Numbered from the stretch's first letter, positions 18,553 through 27,901 are shown. The stretch is DNA of 64,000 nt from Cloacibacterium caeni (GCF_907163125.1 NZ_OU015319.1:1240001-1304000); one strand, 5' to 3'. Notes: generated by a model not told the origin, from the letters alone. A program made the numbers and translations.

Positions 18553-19923
18553 ATGAATGCATTAGCAGAGAATAAGACCGTTTTAGCACACAATGATTTC
18601 TTCGAAATTCTGAGAAATGTAGAATACAAACGTTTAGATACACACAAGCAAGTTTATCTAGATTTTACGGGAGGAAATCTCTATGCTAAATCACAGATTT
18701 TGGAACATCAAGATTTGTTGATTAATAATATTCTCGGCAATCCACATTCTACCAATCCTACATCTCAATTGTCAACAAAATTGGTAGAAGAAGCGAGACA
18801 AAAGGTAATTGACTACTTCAATGCAGAAGATTATTACTGCATTTTTACTCAAAATGCTTCTAATGCATTGAAAATTGTAGGAGAATCTTATCCATTCAAC
18901 GAAAAATCACATTTTTTACTTCTTGCAGATAACCATAATTCAGTAAATGGAATTCGTCAATTTTGCCTATCAAAAGGCGGAAAAGTAACGTACGCTCCTA
19001 TCTATTATCAGGATTTAAGAATGGACGAAAATTTCGTGATGGAAAAACTTCAAGAATCTGAAAATTTCGAAAATAAACTCTTCGCATTTCCTGCTCAGTC
19101 AAACGTTTCGGGCGTGAAACACGATTTAGGTTGGATTAAAAAAGCACAAGATTTAGGTTGGGATGTTTTACTAGATGCAGCAGCATTTGTCCCAACGAAT
19201 CAATTGGATTTAAAAGAAGTAAAACCAGATTTTGTTTGTGTTTCTTTTTATAAAATTTTTGGCTATCCTACAGGAATTGGTTGTCTCTTGGTGAATAAAG
19301 AAAAGTTTAAAAAACTACAAAAACCATGGTTTGCAGGTGGAACCGTAAGTTTGGTTTCGGTGAATGCCATTCATCATTTTTTGATTAATAACCACGAGAG
19401 ATTCGAAGATGGAACGCTCAATTATTTAGACATTCCTGCGGTAAAAATTGGTTTAGATTACATCGAAAATATCGGAATACAGCGCATTAATGAACGTGTA
19501 GCTTCTCTCAGAAAATATCTATTCGAAAAATTAGAAAGTTTACAACACGATAATGGTAGAAAATTAATTCAGATTTTCGGTCCAAAAGACCATCAGAATC
19601 TTGGAGGAACCATTATTTTAGGGTTTTACAACCAAGAAGGCGTTCGTTATGAATTTGAACAAATAGAAGAAATGGCAAATCAACATAACATTTCACTTCG
19701 TTCAGGTTGTTTCTGCAATCCCGGTATTGACGAAGTTAATAATTGCTTAACAGACAATGAATTAGCAACCTACTACTCTTCTCACGAACAAGGTGATTAC
19801 AAAGACATGATTAAATTTTTAGGAAAAATGCGTGGCGCAACTAGAATTTCTGTAGGAATTGCTACTACTAAAAATGATATTGATAAACTGATGAATTTCA
19901 TAAGAGAATTGCTCAATAAGTAA
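18553..19923 (+). CDS. Class V aminotransferase-fold PLP enzyme (cysteine desulfurase/MoCo sulfurase-like)
   Basis: PLP enzyme of 456 residues. The PLP-binding lysine is in VCVSFYKIFGYPTG (about residues 227-240), preceded by VLLDAAAFVP with the cofactor Asp. The arrangement YLDFTGGNLYAKSQI, GNPHSTNPTSQ and the C-terminal RSGCFCNPG with paired cysteines resembles the NifS-like domain of molybdenum-cofactor sulfurases. The C-terminal MOSC domain of those enzymes is absent. Whether it desulfurates cysteine or acts on another substrate is not decided by the sequence. Followed 45 bp later by an SGNH hydrolase gene on the same strand. Confidence 0.85.
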   Translation: MNALAENKTVLAHNDFFEILRNVEYKRLDTHKQVYLDFTGGNLYAKSQILEHQDLLINNILGNPHSTNPTSQLSTKLVEEARQKVIDYFNAEDYYCIFTQNASNALKIVGESYPFNEKSHFLLLADNHNSVNGIRQFCLSKGGKVTYAPIYYQDLRMDENFVMEKLQESENFENKLFAFPAQSNVSGVKHDLGWIKKAQDLGWDVLLDAAAFVPTNQLDLKEVKPDFVCVSFYKIFGYPTGIGCLLVNKEKFKKLQKPWFAGGTVSLVSVNAIHHFLINNHERFEDGTLNYLDIPAVKIGLDYIENIGIQRINERVASLRKYLFEKLESLQHDNGRKLIQIFGPKDHQNLGGTIILGFYNQEGVRYEFEQIEEMANQHNISLRSGCFCNPGIDEVNNCLTDNELATYYSSHEQGDYKDMIKFLGKMRGATRISVGIATTKNDIDKLMNFIRELLNK

Positions 19924-19968
19924 TTTAGGTTTCCCTAAATTTGAAAAGTTTATCCTAATATTTTTATC

Positions 19969-20628
19969 TTGAAGAATTTTCTTAAAATTTCATTCCTCTT
20001 TTTTGTATTTATTTTCGGTTCTCTTACTGCTCAAAAAGCAGATTTTTATGATGATATTCAACATTTTAAAAAATTAGATGCAGAAAAAACGCCACCAAAA
20101 GATGCTATCCTTTTCTTGGGAAGTTCATCTTTTACCATGTGGAAAGACGTAGCAGATTATTTCCCTGATAAAACCATTATCAATAGAGCTTTTGGAGGTT
20201 CTAGATTGCTTAATCTAAATTACTATGCCGAAGATTTACTCAATCCTTATCAACCGAAACAAGTGGTGATCTATTGCGGCGAAAATGACATTGCGCATGA
20301 TGAAAAACCTTCTGCAAATGAAGTTTTCAAAAGATTTAAACAATTTTATAAAACGGTAAGAGCTCATTATCCAAATGCCAACATCTCTTACGTTTCCATC
20401 AAATATTCGCCAAGTAGAGAACAATATTGGCCTACCATGAAGCATGTGAATAAAAAAATTAGAAACTTCATGAATGCTAAGAAAAATGCAGAATTTATAG
20501 ACATCACAGAAAGCATGAATGATGAAAATGGCAACATCAGAAAAGATTTATACTTAGAAGACATGCTACACATGAAACCTGAAGGTTATAAAATCTGGAC
20601 TAAAGTGATGTATCCTTATTTAAAATAA
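19969..20628 (+). CDS. Exported SGNH/GDSL hydrolase, TTG start
   Basis: Periplasmic or secreted esterase-type hydrolase of 219 residues. The only suitable start is TTG at 19969: no ATG precedes it before the in-frame stop at 19942, and it gives a normal signal peptide (FLFFVFIFGSLTAQK). SGNH blocks are visible: Ser in LFLGSSSFTMW (about 44-54), Gly in RAFGGSR, Asn in YCGENDIAHD, and the catalytic Asp-His pair in LEDMLHMKPEGY. The substrate is unknown; related proteins deacetylate sugars or cleave esters. A 21-bp gap separates it from the TPR gene. Confidence 0.87.
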   Translation: MKNFLKISFLFFVFIFGSLTAQKADFYDDIQHFKKLDAEKTPPKDAILFLGSSSFTMWKDVADYFPDKTIINRAFGGSRLLNLNYYAEDLLNPYQPKQVVIYCGENDIAHDEKPSANEVFKRFKQFYKTVRAHYPNANISYVSIKYSPSREQYWPTMKHVNKKIRNFMNAKKNAEFIDITESMNDENGNIRKDLYLEDMLHMKPEGYKIWTKVMYPYLK

Positions 20629-20649
20629 AAACTTTAAAAACCAATAACC

Positions 20650-21608
20650 ATGAAAAAACTAATGATTTTCCTTTTTTCAGTGATTTCCATTTCTATTTTT
20701 TCTCAAGAGAAAGAGACTAAAGAAGATGTTAATAAAATCATTGAAAGCATTAAAAAAGAAATTGCTGACAAAACTTGTAAATGCATTGATTCTGTAAAAG
20801 ATGAAGTCATTAACCGTAAAAGAAAAGAAAATATTGAAGGAATCAACGGCTGCGTAAAAGAATATACTGGAGCGTATATGCTAGGTAAAAAATTAGCAGC
20901 AGTAGATAAAACCAAAGACAGCAATATCGACATTAACTTAAACGAAAAATCTCAGGATTACCTAGATTCAAAAAGAGAATTAGAAGATTATTTGATGGCA
21001 AATTGCGAATCTCTGAAATTCGTCTTAGCGACTAATGATAGAGAAAATGAAAATTCGCTTTCTCAAAATCCAAAAGCTAGAGATTACTATACAAAAGGTG
21101 TAAATCAATCTAACAATAAAAACTACACAAAAGCATTAGAATATTTTCTTTTAGCAGTAAAAGAAGACAGCAATTTTCCTTTTGCATGGGATAATTTAGG
21201 ATATTGCTACAGACAATTAGGAGAATATGACAAAGCGATAGAAGCTTATAAAAATCTATCGAATTAGACCCAAATCATTCATTTCCTATTCAAAATTTGG
21301 CTGTTGCATACACCTATAAAAAAGAATATCAAAAAGCTATTGACACCTTTGAACTTCTCAAAAAATTAGACTCCGAAAATCCTGAAATCTATTATGGAAT
21401 TGGTCAAATTTACTTTCAGTATTTAAAAGAATATGAAAAAAGTCTAGATTATATGTGTAAAGCTTTTAATCTCTATATCAAAAATAACTCTCCATATCGT
21501 GTAGATGCAGAAAACATAATCAGGTATAATTTTACAGAGATGAAAAAACTTGGCAAAGAAGACAAATTTTATGAAATTTTAAAAGCCAATAATATTAATA
21601 CAAAATAA
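20650..21608 (+). pseudogene. Exported TPR-repeat protein gene broken by a one-base frameshift
   Basis: Two consecutive reading frames make one protein. The first (20650-21267) has a signal peptide, a CKCIDS segment, and TPR helices ending AIEAYKNLSN followed by a stop. The second (21297-21608) continues with TPR sequence (AVAYTYKKEYQKAIDTFELL). Adding one A to the run of five A at 21250-21254 gives AIEAYKKSIELDPNHSFPIQ, a perfect TPR continuation into the second frame. Either the gene is a recent pseudogene or phase variant, or the assembly lost a base in a homopolymer. The intact product would be about 319 residues, function unknown. Confidence 0.88.
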
Positions 21609-21613
21609 AAAAC

Positions 21614-21637
21614 CGCTCCGAAATTCGGAGCGATTTT
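21614..21637. terminator. Bidirectional terminator between the TPR gene and the DEAD-box helicase
   Basis: Perfect 9-bp stem CGCTCCGAA/TTCGGAGCG with a 1-nt centre (the tip must open into a larger loop), with A-rich and T-rich flanks, between convergent genes. Confidence 0.85.
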
Positions 21638-21641
21638 TGTT

Positions 21642-22994
21642 TTATTTCTTTTTTCTCTTTGCAATAGATTTTGCTTTTGCTTGAGCTCTGTTTCCCGGTT
21701 TGGTTTTTGGTGGTTTTCTTTTGCTTGGTCCACCAAGATTCACTTTCTTATTTTTGTCTTTTTTCTCGTGGAAAGCAGAACCCGGTTCAATTTTCTTATA
21801 CTGAACAGGATTTTTCATCACTACAACTTCTTTTTCTGACGCAATTTTCACCTCAGAAACCTTCACTTCTTCTGGAAATTCTACTCTTTTCACTTCCTTG
21901 TTCATAAACATTTCCAGTTCTATGAAACGTTCTTCTTCTTTTGGTGTGTAAAAAGAAATCGCAATTCCGTCTTTATCTGCTCTACCTGTTCTACCAATTC
22001 TGTGAATATATTGCTCCTGAATTTCTGGAATTTCAAAGTTAAAAACGTGTGAAACATCCGGAATATCAAGACCTCTCGCCATAACATCAGTGGTAATAAT
22101 TCCTCTCAATTCATTGTCTGAGAAAGATTTCATGGTTCTCAATCTGAAATTTTGAGATTTATTCGAGTGAATCACCCCAAATTCTCCAGGAAATTCTTCA
22201 TCTATTTTATTAAAAATCAAATCGGCGTGTCTCTTATTATTGGCAAAAATTAAAATTTTCTCAAATTCATCCTGCGTTCTTAACAAGTGAACCAATAGAT
22301 TTAATTTGGTATTAAAATTCTTTACCGGAATAGCAGATTGAGCTATTTTTTCGAGTGGAGTTCCGCTTCTTGCTAAAGAAATTTCCTGTGGATTTTTGAA
22401 ATATTCGTCTAACATGGCATCTACTTCATCCGTCATCGTTGCAGAGAAAAGAATATTTTGTCTGCGCTCACTCATCATCGTGAAAATATCTTCTAACTGT
22501 CTTCTGAAACCCAATGAAAGCATCTCATCAAACTCATCGATAATCAGTTTTTTCAAATCTTTCAAGTTCAAAACAGCATCTTTCATCAAATCCATTACTC
22601 TTCCCGGAGTTCCCACCAAAATATCTACACCTTCGTAAACCAAAAGTTTCTGAGTATTAATATTTACACCGCCATAAACGCCTAAAACTCTTGTTGACAT
22701 ATCTTCTGTCAGTTTTTCTACAACTTCGGCAACTTGCACCACCAATTCACGTGTAGGAACAAGGATAAGTACAGTTGGACTTCCGTTTTTATTGTATTTC
22801 CAAGTTTTAAGAACTGGAAGAAGATAAGCTAATGTTTTACCAGTTCCGGTTTGTGCAATTCCCATTACATCTTTTCCAGACATAATTGGCGAAAAAGATT
22901 TCAGCTGAATAGGAGTAGGCTCAGAAATTCCTAATTTTTCTAAAGCGCTGTTGAGTTGTTTTGGCAAATCAAAATCTGCAAATGATACTTTCAT
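21642..22994 (-). CDS. DEAD-box ATP-dependent RNA helicase
   Basis: RNA helicase of 450 residues for ribosome assembly or mRNA decay, cytoplasmic. All core motifs are present: AQTGTGKT (I, about 47-54), PTRELVV (Ia), GTPGRVMD (Ib), IDEFDEML (II, DEFD instead of DEAD), SAT (III) and HRIGRTGRADKDG (VI). The Q motif lies at residues 15-25. The C-terminal 60 residues are very basic (KRKPPKTKPGNRAQAKAKS), probably for RNA binding. The TATTTTTG box ends 4 nt before the ATG. The exact paralogue (RhlE, CshA or DeaD) is not decided. Confidence 0.93.
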   Translation of the reverse strand: MKVSFADFDLPKQLNSALEKLGISEPTPIQLKSFSPIMSGKDVMGIAQTGTGKTLAYLLPVLKTWKYNKNGSPTVLILVPTRELVVQVAEVVEKLTEDMSTRVLGVYGGVNINTQKLLVYEGVDILVGTPGRVMDLMKDAVLNLKDLKKLIIDEFDEMLSLGFRRQLEDIFTMMSERRQNILFSATMTDEVDAMLDEYFKNPQEISLARSGTPLEKIAQSAIPVKNFNTKLNLLVHLLRTQDEFEKILIFANNKRHADLIFNKIDEEFPGEFGVIHSNKSQNFRLRTMKSFSDNELRGIITTDVMARGLDIPDVSHVFNFEIPEIQEQYIHRIGRTGRADKDGIAISFYTPKEEERFIELEMFMNKEVKRVEFPEEVKVSEVKIASEKEVVVMKNPVQYKKIEPGSAFHEKKDKNKKVNLGGPSKRKPPKTKPGNRAQAKAKSIAKRKKK

Positions 22995-22998
22995 TTGG

Positions 22999-23006
22999 CA
23001 AAAATA
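22999..23006 (-). promoter_or_regulatory. -7 promoter box of the helicase gene, nearly leaderless
   Basis: TATTTTTG on the minus strand, separated by CCAA from the ATG at 22994. Confidence 0.6.
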
Positions 23007-23024
23007 CGATTTTTAAATTTGAGG

Positions 23025-24164
23025 TTAAAATCTTGCCTGAACTTGCACAAACATTGTAGTATGGTCATATTCTGAAGTAAGTGGAACATTTTTTTGATAA
23101 TCATCAATCATGGCGCCTATTTGCAAACAAGCAAAATATTGGTCGGCAAATTCTAATGTAAGCATCGGCGTAAAAGTAGTTCTTACATTGCCTTCTAATT
23201 GGTAATTAGGATTAAGATATTCATATCGGTTAGAGAATTCTATGCTCCTTAGTCTTGGTGAATTCAGATTATATCGAATAATAGGATTGATATAAAAACT
23301 TCTAAATCTAAAGTCTTTCAGCTCTGGTTTTGGCGAAAGCTTAGAAACTCCAAATTCTGAAAAATTGTTTCCTTCTTTGTATTCTGAGATGATTTCTAGA
23401 TTCCATTTTGGATTAATGGTAAAGGTTTTTTCTATATCTGCCCCGATTACATTTCCTGATTGATTCATGTAACTGCCAATTCCTCCATTCACTCCAATTT
23501 TTAAATCATCTTTAAAATCCTTTTCTAATCTGGCGTAAACATGTTTGCTTTGGTCATTATCAATTTCAGAACCACGAGAATTTCCATTGGTAGCTCCTAT
23601 GTAATATTTCAAAGGATTTTTAGCATTATTGACATCACCATAAACAGCAATTCCTGTTTGAAAACTTTGCCAACCGTTTTTCCCCAATAAATAATAACCA
23701 TTTGAGAAATCTACAGACTTGATAAACTCACTCGGAATTTTGTCTTCTATCCCAAAATACGGACGGAACTGCCCTAATTGAATTTTGAGATGCTTATTAT
23801 GAGAATATCTTACAAAAGCTTGTTCTAATACTTTTCCGGTAAGGTTACTGCTGTTAAACTCAGCAAAATTAAGCATCATTCCCAAGTCAAAACGGTCATT
23901 AATCTTAGATTTCAATAAAAATCTTGCTCTTCTTACGTTAAAACTATTGGTCACTAATTTTTGTTGGTCTGCTATATTTACACCGTTTACATCTACATTA
24001 TCGGTGAGAGAAACCAAATATCTGGTCTGCAACAAACCGCTAAAACTAGTATTTCTTAAGATTTTAGAATAGTTAGAAATGGTGTCTTTTTTAGAATCAT
24101 TTTGCGCAAAAATCGCCAAACTGAACAATACAAAACTGAATAAAAGAATTTTCTTCATCTTCAT
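23025..24164 (-). CDS. Phosphate-selective porin O/P-like outer-membrane protein
   Basis: Outer-membrane beta-barrel of 379 residues with a signal peptide (LLFSFVLFSLAIFAQND, to about residue 22). The sequence shows alternating hydrophobic strands ending in a C-terminal aromatic residue (TMFVQVQARF), and family-like segments such as RRARFLLKSKINDRFDLGMM, QLGQFRPYFGIED and GYYLLGKNGW. Porin O/P relatives allow passive anion or phosphate uptake, but many Bacteroidota copies are uncharacterised. A TAATTTTG box is present 32 nt upstream. Confidence 0.82.
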   Translation of the reverse strand: MKMKKILLFSFVLFSLAIFAQNDSKKDTISNYSKILRNTSFSGLLQTRYLVSLTDNVDVNGVNIADQQKLVTNSFNVRRARFLLKSKINDRFDLGMMLNFAEFNSSNLTGKVLEQAFVRYSHNKHLKIQLGQFRPYFGIEDKIPSEFIKSVDFSNGYYLLGKNGWQSFQTGIAVYGDVNNAKNPLKYYIGATNGNSRGSEIDNDQSKHVYARLEKDFKDDLKIGVNGGIGSYMNQSGNVIGADIEKTFTINPKWNLEIISEYKEGNNFSEFGVSKLSPKPELKDFRFRSFYINPIIRYNLNSPRLRSIEFSNRYEYLNPNYQLEGNVRTTFTPMLTLEFADQYFACLQIGAMIDDYQKNVPLTSEYDHTTMFVQVQARF

Positions 24165-24196
24165 TAATTTTAAACAATCATTTAAATTTGAAGTTG

Positions 24197-24204
24197 CAAA
24201 ATTA
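24197..24204 (-). promoter_or_regulatory. -7 promoter box of the porin gene
   Basis: TAATTTTG on the minus strand, 32 nt before the ATG at 24164. Confidence 0.5.
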
Positions 24205-24267
24205 TCATTCAGAAAGGACTAAATTATGCTAAGCAGAGAATAATTTAAGAAAATAAGACAAAAATCA

Positions 24268-24774
24268 TTATTTGAGCTTCACAGATTTGGTTTCTACTTT
24301 GATTTCATCATTTTTCCAAACACTTGAAGTAATTCTTACGAATCCTTTTTTCAGAGGATCTTTTTCAATAGGAAATTTATTTTCTTCCCACTGCAAACAA
24401 TGCGTAGGAATAGGTTTTACCAAGAATTTCGATTCATTATTTTTAAAAGTGTAGACGTAAAAAGAATGCCAACAACTGGTGCACCAATTCGGATAAAATC
24501 CTATTTCATCTGCGCCATCATTGTTTAAATCTTTCAGGTTATTGATATCGCCGTTTTTAGCATTTTTGATGGTAATCGGTTTAATTTTTTCATCAGAAAA
24601 ATGAATGGTAGTAATACAATTTCCTTCGCATTCATCACTACAATCTGAAACCGTAGCATATGCAAATTCTTTTTTGCCATCTCCGTTATAATCTCCTTCT
24701 ATCTTCACACCAGAAGTTTGTGAAAACAAGAAATTAACCATCAGAAAAAAAGAAACGGAAGCTATTTTTTTCAT
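24268..24774 (-). CDS. Exported protein of unknown function with FG-GAP/EF-hand-like loops
   Basis: Small exported protein, 168 residues from ATG 24774 (an ATG two codons earlier is possible). The signal peptide ends near FLFSQTSG. Two Asp-rich loops, DYNGDGKKEFAY and DLNNDGADEIGFY, resemble the calcium-binding repeats of VCBS/FG-GAP proteins. Five cysteines (CSDECEGNC and CTSCWHSF) could form disulfides after export. No function can be assigned. It lies between guaA and the porin gene on the same strand. Confidence 0.7.
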   Translation of the reverse strand: MKKIASVSFFLMVNFLFSQTSGVKIEGDYNGDGKKEFAYATVSDCSDECEGNCITTIHFSDEKIKPITIKNAKNGDINNLKDLNNDGADEIGFYPNWCTSCWHSFYVYTFKNNESKFLVKPIPTHCLQWEENKFPIEKDPLKKGFVRITSSVWKNDEIKVETKSVKLK

Positions 24775-24809
24775 AATCATTTGTGTTTTGTGTATTTCAA
24801 AAATAAAAA

Positions 24810-24838
24810 AAATCTTTCATGTTAATGAAAGATTTTAA
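24810..24838 (-). terminator. Rho-independent terminator after the exported Asp-rich gene region, upstream of guaA stop side
   Basis: Perfect 11-bp stem AAATCTTTCAT/ATGAAAGATTT with a GTTA loop. It lies 7-32 nt beyond the guaA stop in the transcription direction of guaA and is followed on the minus strand by a T-run, so it ends the guaA transcript. Confidence 0.85.
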
Positions 24839-24841
24839 AAT

Positions 24842-26371
24842 TTATTCCCACTCAATCGTTGCTGGTGGTTTACTCGAAATATCATAAGCGACTCTATTAA
24901 TTCCTTTCACTTCATTGATAATTCTGTTCGATACATTTTCTAAAAATTCCCAAGGAAAATGACTGAAAGTTGCCGTCATAAAATCCGTAGTATTCGCAGA
25001 GCGAACTACAGCGGTGTATTCATACGTTCTTTCGTCTCCCATTACTCCAACAGATTTCACAGGAAGTAACACCACAAAAGCCTGAGAAACCTTTTCATAC
25101 AAATCATTTTTATACAATTCTTCTATGAAAATATCATCTGCTTCTTGTAATATTTTCACTTTTTCGGCATCTACTTCTCCTAAAATTCTGATTCCTAAAC
25201 CTGGTCCTGGAAATGGATGTCTGTAAACCAAATGATGCGGAATTCCTAATTCTTCGCCTACTTTTCTTACTTCATCTTTAAATAATTCACGAAGCGGTTC
25301 TAGAAGTTGAAGTTTCATTTCTTCCGGCAATCCACCTACATTGTGGTGAGATTTAATCACTGCAGAAGGTCCTTTTACCGATTGAGATTCGATAACATCT
25401 GGATAAATGGTTCCTTGAGCCAAAAATTTAGCTCCTTCTATTTTGTGAGATTCTTCATCGAAAACGGCAACAAATTCTCTACCGATGATTTTTCGTTTTT
25501 CTTCTGGGTCTGAAACTCCAGCTAATTTTGACAAAAATCTTTCTGAAGCATCTACCATATCAATATTCATATGGAAATGTTCTCCGTAATTTTCCATTAC
25601 TTTTTTGCCTTCATCTTTACGCAAAAGTCCAGTATCTACGAAAATACATTGCAACTGGTCTCCAATAGCTTTATGAATGAGAACCGCAGCTACTGATGAA
25701 TCTACACCACCAGAAAGCCCAAGAATGACCTTATCATTTCCTACTTTTTCGCGGATTTCGGCAACGGTTTTTTCGATATAATTGGTCAGTTTCCAATTTT
25801 TTTCTGCTTTACAAATCTGGAAAACGAAGTTTTCGAGCATTCTAGCTCCAAATTCACTGTGCGAAACTTCTGGATGGAACTGGACGCAATAAATATTTTT
25901 CTTTTCGTTAAAAATCCCTGCAATTACTCCAGATTTTGCTGAAATTTCAAAATTCTCTGGCAAAGTTTCTACTTCATCAAAATGGCTCATCCAAACGGTA
26001 GAAAATCTGCTTACTCCTGTAAAAAGTGGATTAGATTTTGTGATTTCTAGAGTTGCTTTTCCGTATTCTCCTTTTTCACCTTTTTTTACGTTTCCACCCA
26101 AAAGATGTGCTGTAAGTTGCATTCCGTAGCAAATTCCCAAAACTGGAATTCCCAATTCGAATAATTCTTTTTCTACCAAATGTGCATCTGGAGAATTTAC
26201 AGAACTCGGTCCTCCAGAAAGGATAATTCCCGCAGGATTTTTGGATTGTATTTCTTCTAAAGAGGTATTAAAAGGTAAAATTTCTGAATACACTTCCATT
26301 TCGCGTATTCTTCTACCAATCAACTGGTTATATTGTGAACCGAAGTCCAAAATGATGATTCCTTTATTCAT
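24842..26371 (-). CDS. guaA: GMP synthase (glutamine-hydrolysing)
   Basis: Cytoplasmic enzyme converting XMP to GMP with glutamine and ATP. The 509-residue protein has a class I glutamine amidotransferase domain first, with nucleophile Cys in LGICYGMQL (about residue 80) and HPEVSHSEFG supplying His and Glu. Next come the ATP-pyrophosphatase loop LGLSGGVDSSVAAV (about 219-232) and the C-terminal dimerisation domain ending PPATIEWE. It is the last gene of the minus-strand purine series, separated from purD by a 251-bp spacer with a terminator and repeats, so it may have its own promoter. Confidence 0.97.
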   Translation of the reverse strand: MNKGIIILDFGSQYNQLIGRRIREMEVYSEILPFNTSLEEIQSKNPAGIILSGGPSSVNSPDAHLVEKELFELGIPVLGICYGMQLTAHLLGGNVKKGEKGEYGKATLEITKSNPLFTGVSRFSTVWMSHFDEVETLPENFEISAKSGVIAGIFNEKKNIYCVQFHPEVSHSEFGARMLENFVFQICKAEKNWKLTNYIEKTVAEIREKVGNDKVILGLSGGVDSSVAAVLIHKAIGDQLQCIFVDTGLLRKDEGKKVMENYGEHFHMNIDMVDASERFLSKLAGVSDPEEKRKIIGREFVAVFDEESHKIEGAKFLAQGTIYPDVIESQSVKGPSAVIKSHHNVGGLPEEMKLQLLEPLRELFKDEVRKVGEELGIPHHLVYRHPFPGPGLGIRILGEVDAEKVKILQEADDIFIEELYKNDLYEKVSQAFVVLLPVKSVGVMGDERTYEYTAVVRSANTTDFMTATFSHFPWEFLENVSNRIINEVKGINRVAYDISSKPPATIEWE

Positions 26372-26397
26372 TTATTTTTCTATTTTATTACTTTAAT

Positions 26398-26423
26398 GTT
26401 CTTTTGGCTTGAACCAAAAGAAC
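26398..26423. repeat. Intergenic palindrome with arms GTTCTTTTGG/CCAAAAGAAC
   Basis: A perfect 10-bp inverted repeat around CTTGAA, 27 bp upstream of guaA. It has no T-run on either side and looks like a dispersed intergenic hairpin rather than a terminator. Confidence 0.6.
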
Positions 26424-26487
26424 CAAAAATTCAAGACTTAGAAACTCGACTAAATAAACAAAAATTACTTATTATTTCTAAGCGTAA

Positions 26488-26586
26488 CTAGCCCTGATTG
26501 CAACGGAAATCCTGTTATTGTGAGCAAAAACTTGGGATTGCTTCGCTTTGCTTGCAATGACAGATTGCAGAGGAAAGCAGGATTAG
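26488..26586. repeat. Composite REP-like element in the guaA-purD spacer
   Basis: About 99 bp bounded by near-complementary ends CTAGCCCTG and CAGGATTAG (eight of nine positions pair in RNA). The two halves share ATTGCAACGGAAA/ATTGCAGAGGAAA. Its centre holds a second inverted repeat ATTGC...GCAAT. From recall, similar strings recur in flavobacterial spacers; a genome search is needed to confirm copy number. Confidence 0.55.
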
Positions 26587-26595
26587 CTCCTAAAA

Positions 26596-26619
26596 AAATT
26601 GAGGGAAAATTCCCTCATT
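26596..26619 (-). terminator. Rho-independent terminator of purD
   Basis: Perfect 8-bp stem TGAGGGAA/TTCCCTCA with a 2-nt centre (tip must open), starting 6 nt after the purD stop, with a T-run on the minus strand. Confidence 0.85.
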
Positions 26620-26622
26620 TTA

Positions 26623-27861
26623 TTAAAATTTTCCGATGTCTTCTCTGTAAAATGCGTAGTCGAAATGAAGTGTTTTAGCATCTTCATAGACTTTTTCGCG
26701 AGCTTCTTCGTAAGTATCACCAGTTGCAACCACATTTAGCACTCTACCAGAATTGGTGACTACTTTTCCTGCAATTTGCTCTGCTCCAGCAAAGAGAACA
26801 TTGCTGTGTTTTACCTTGTCTAAACCTTGGATTTCGTAACCGATTTCATAATTCCCAGGATAACCGCCAGAACACATCACGAGACAAATCGCCTTCTTGT
26901 CTGAAAACTGTAAATCTAAATCTTTTCCTTCGATACAGTCATGGATAACATCTAACAAATTATTCTCTAAAAGTGCCATGATGACTTGCGTTTCTGGATC
27001 GCCAAATCTCATGTTATATTCTAACAAATAACATTGATTATCTTGTACCAAAACACCAAAAAATATAATCCCTACAAAATCAAGTGCTTTGTCTTTAATT
27101 CCTTTAACGGTAGGCTCTAAAATATTTTTATTAAAATCTGCTAAATGCTCTGCCGTAAATTCTGGACTTGGAGCTACAGTTCCCATTCCACCAGTATTTG
27201 CGCCAGTATTTCCGTTTCCTACTTTTTTATAATCTTTGGCAGAAACACATGGAAAAGCTTTTTCACCATTCCAAAAAGCAATAATAGACGCTTCGAAACC
27301 TTGTAAAAACTCTTCTATGACAACTTTTATTCCAGCATCTCCATAAATTCTTTCAATCATGAATTGGTGCAAAGTGTGATGCGCGGTTTCTTTGTCTTCA
27401 CAAATAACTACTCCTTTTCCGCTTGCTAAACCACTTGCTTTAATCACCAAAGGATAAGAATGATTTTGGATATATTTATCTGCTTCTACATAAGAATCAA
27501 AAATAGCAGCTTTAGCTGTTCTTATGCCATAATCTTGCATAAATTTTTTAGAAAAAGCTTTGCTTCCTTCTAAATCTGCGGCACGTTTTGTTGGGCCAAA
27601 AATTTTGAGATTATGTTTTTGAAATTCGTCTACAATACCATTAACTAAAGGTAATTCTGGACCTACGAATGTGAAATCTATTTTTTCTCTAAGAGCAAAA
27701 TCTCTTAACTCTGCTACACTCTCATAAGGCAAGTTTTTACCCAAATTTTCTGTTGTAGCATTGCCTTTTGCAAAAAACATTTGACTGATTCTTTTGTCTT
27801 CTGATAATTTTTTTGCAATAGCAGATTCTCTACCTCCGTTTCCTATTATTAATACTTTCAT
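26623..27861 (-). CDS. purD: Phosphoribosylamine-glycine ligase
   Basis: ATP-grasp enzyme making GAR from phosphoribosylamine and glycine in IMP synthesis; cytoplasmic. The 412-residue protein starts with the pre-ATP-grasp motif VLIIGNGGRESAIAKKL, and has VIKASGLASGKGVVIC (about 139-154), NTGGMGTVAPSP and MRFGDPETQVIM (metal ligands). This length is slightly below the usual 420-430 but all domains are present. Fourth gene in the order purM, purN, purH, purD. The 44 bp upstream repeats the word ACCAAATAC. Confidence 0.97.
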   Translation of the reverse strand: MKVLIIGNGGRESAIAKKLSEDKRISQMFFAKGNATTENLGKNLPYESVAELRDFALREKIDFTFVGPELPLVNGIVDEFQKHNLKIFGPTKRAADLEGSKAFSKKFMQDYGIRTAKAAIFDSYVEADKYIQNHSYPLVIKASGLASGKGVVICEDKETAHHTLHQFMIERIYGDAGIKVVIEEFLQGFEASIIAFWNGEKAFPCVSAKDYKKVGNGNTGANTGGMGTVAPSPEFTAEHLADFNKNILEPTVKGIKDKALDFVGIIFFGVLVQDNQCYLLEYNMRFGDPETQVIMALLENNLLDVIHDCIEGKDLDLQFSDKKAICLVMCSGGYPGNYEIGYEIQGLDKVKHSNVLFAGAEQIAGKVVTNSGRVLNVVATGDTYEEAREKVYEDAKTLHFDYAFYREDIGKF

Positions 27862-27865
27862 TTTT

Positions 27866-27901
27866 TGTATTTGGTATTTGGTATGTTAGTATTTGGTATA
27901 T
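27866..27901. repeat. Word repeat (GTATTTGGTAT) upstream of purD
   Basis: Three imperfect copies of GTATTTGGTAT on the plus strand; in the sense of purD they read ACCAAATAC repeats within the leader, about 5-40 nt before the ATG. Confidence 0.6.

Noticed and set aside
20650-21267. Two independent small TPR genes at 20650 and 21297
   Set aside because: The second has no start or leader of its own, and a single added A fuses both into one regular TPR protein.
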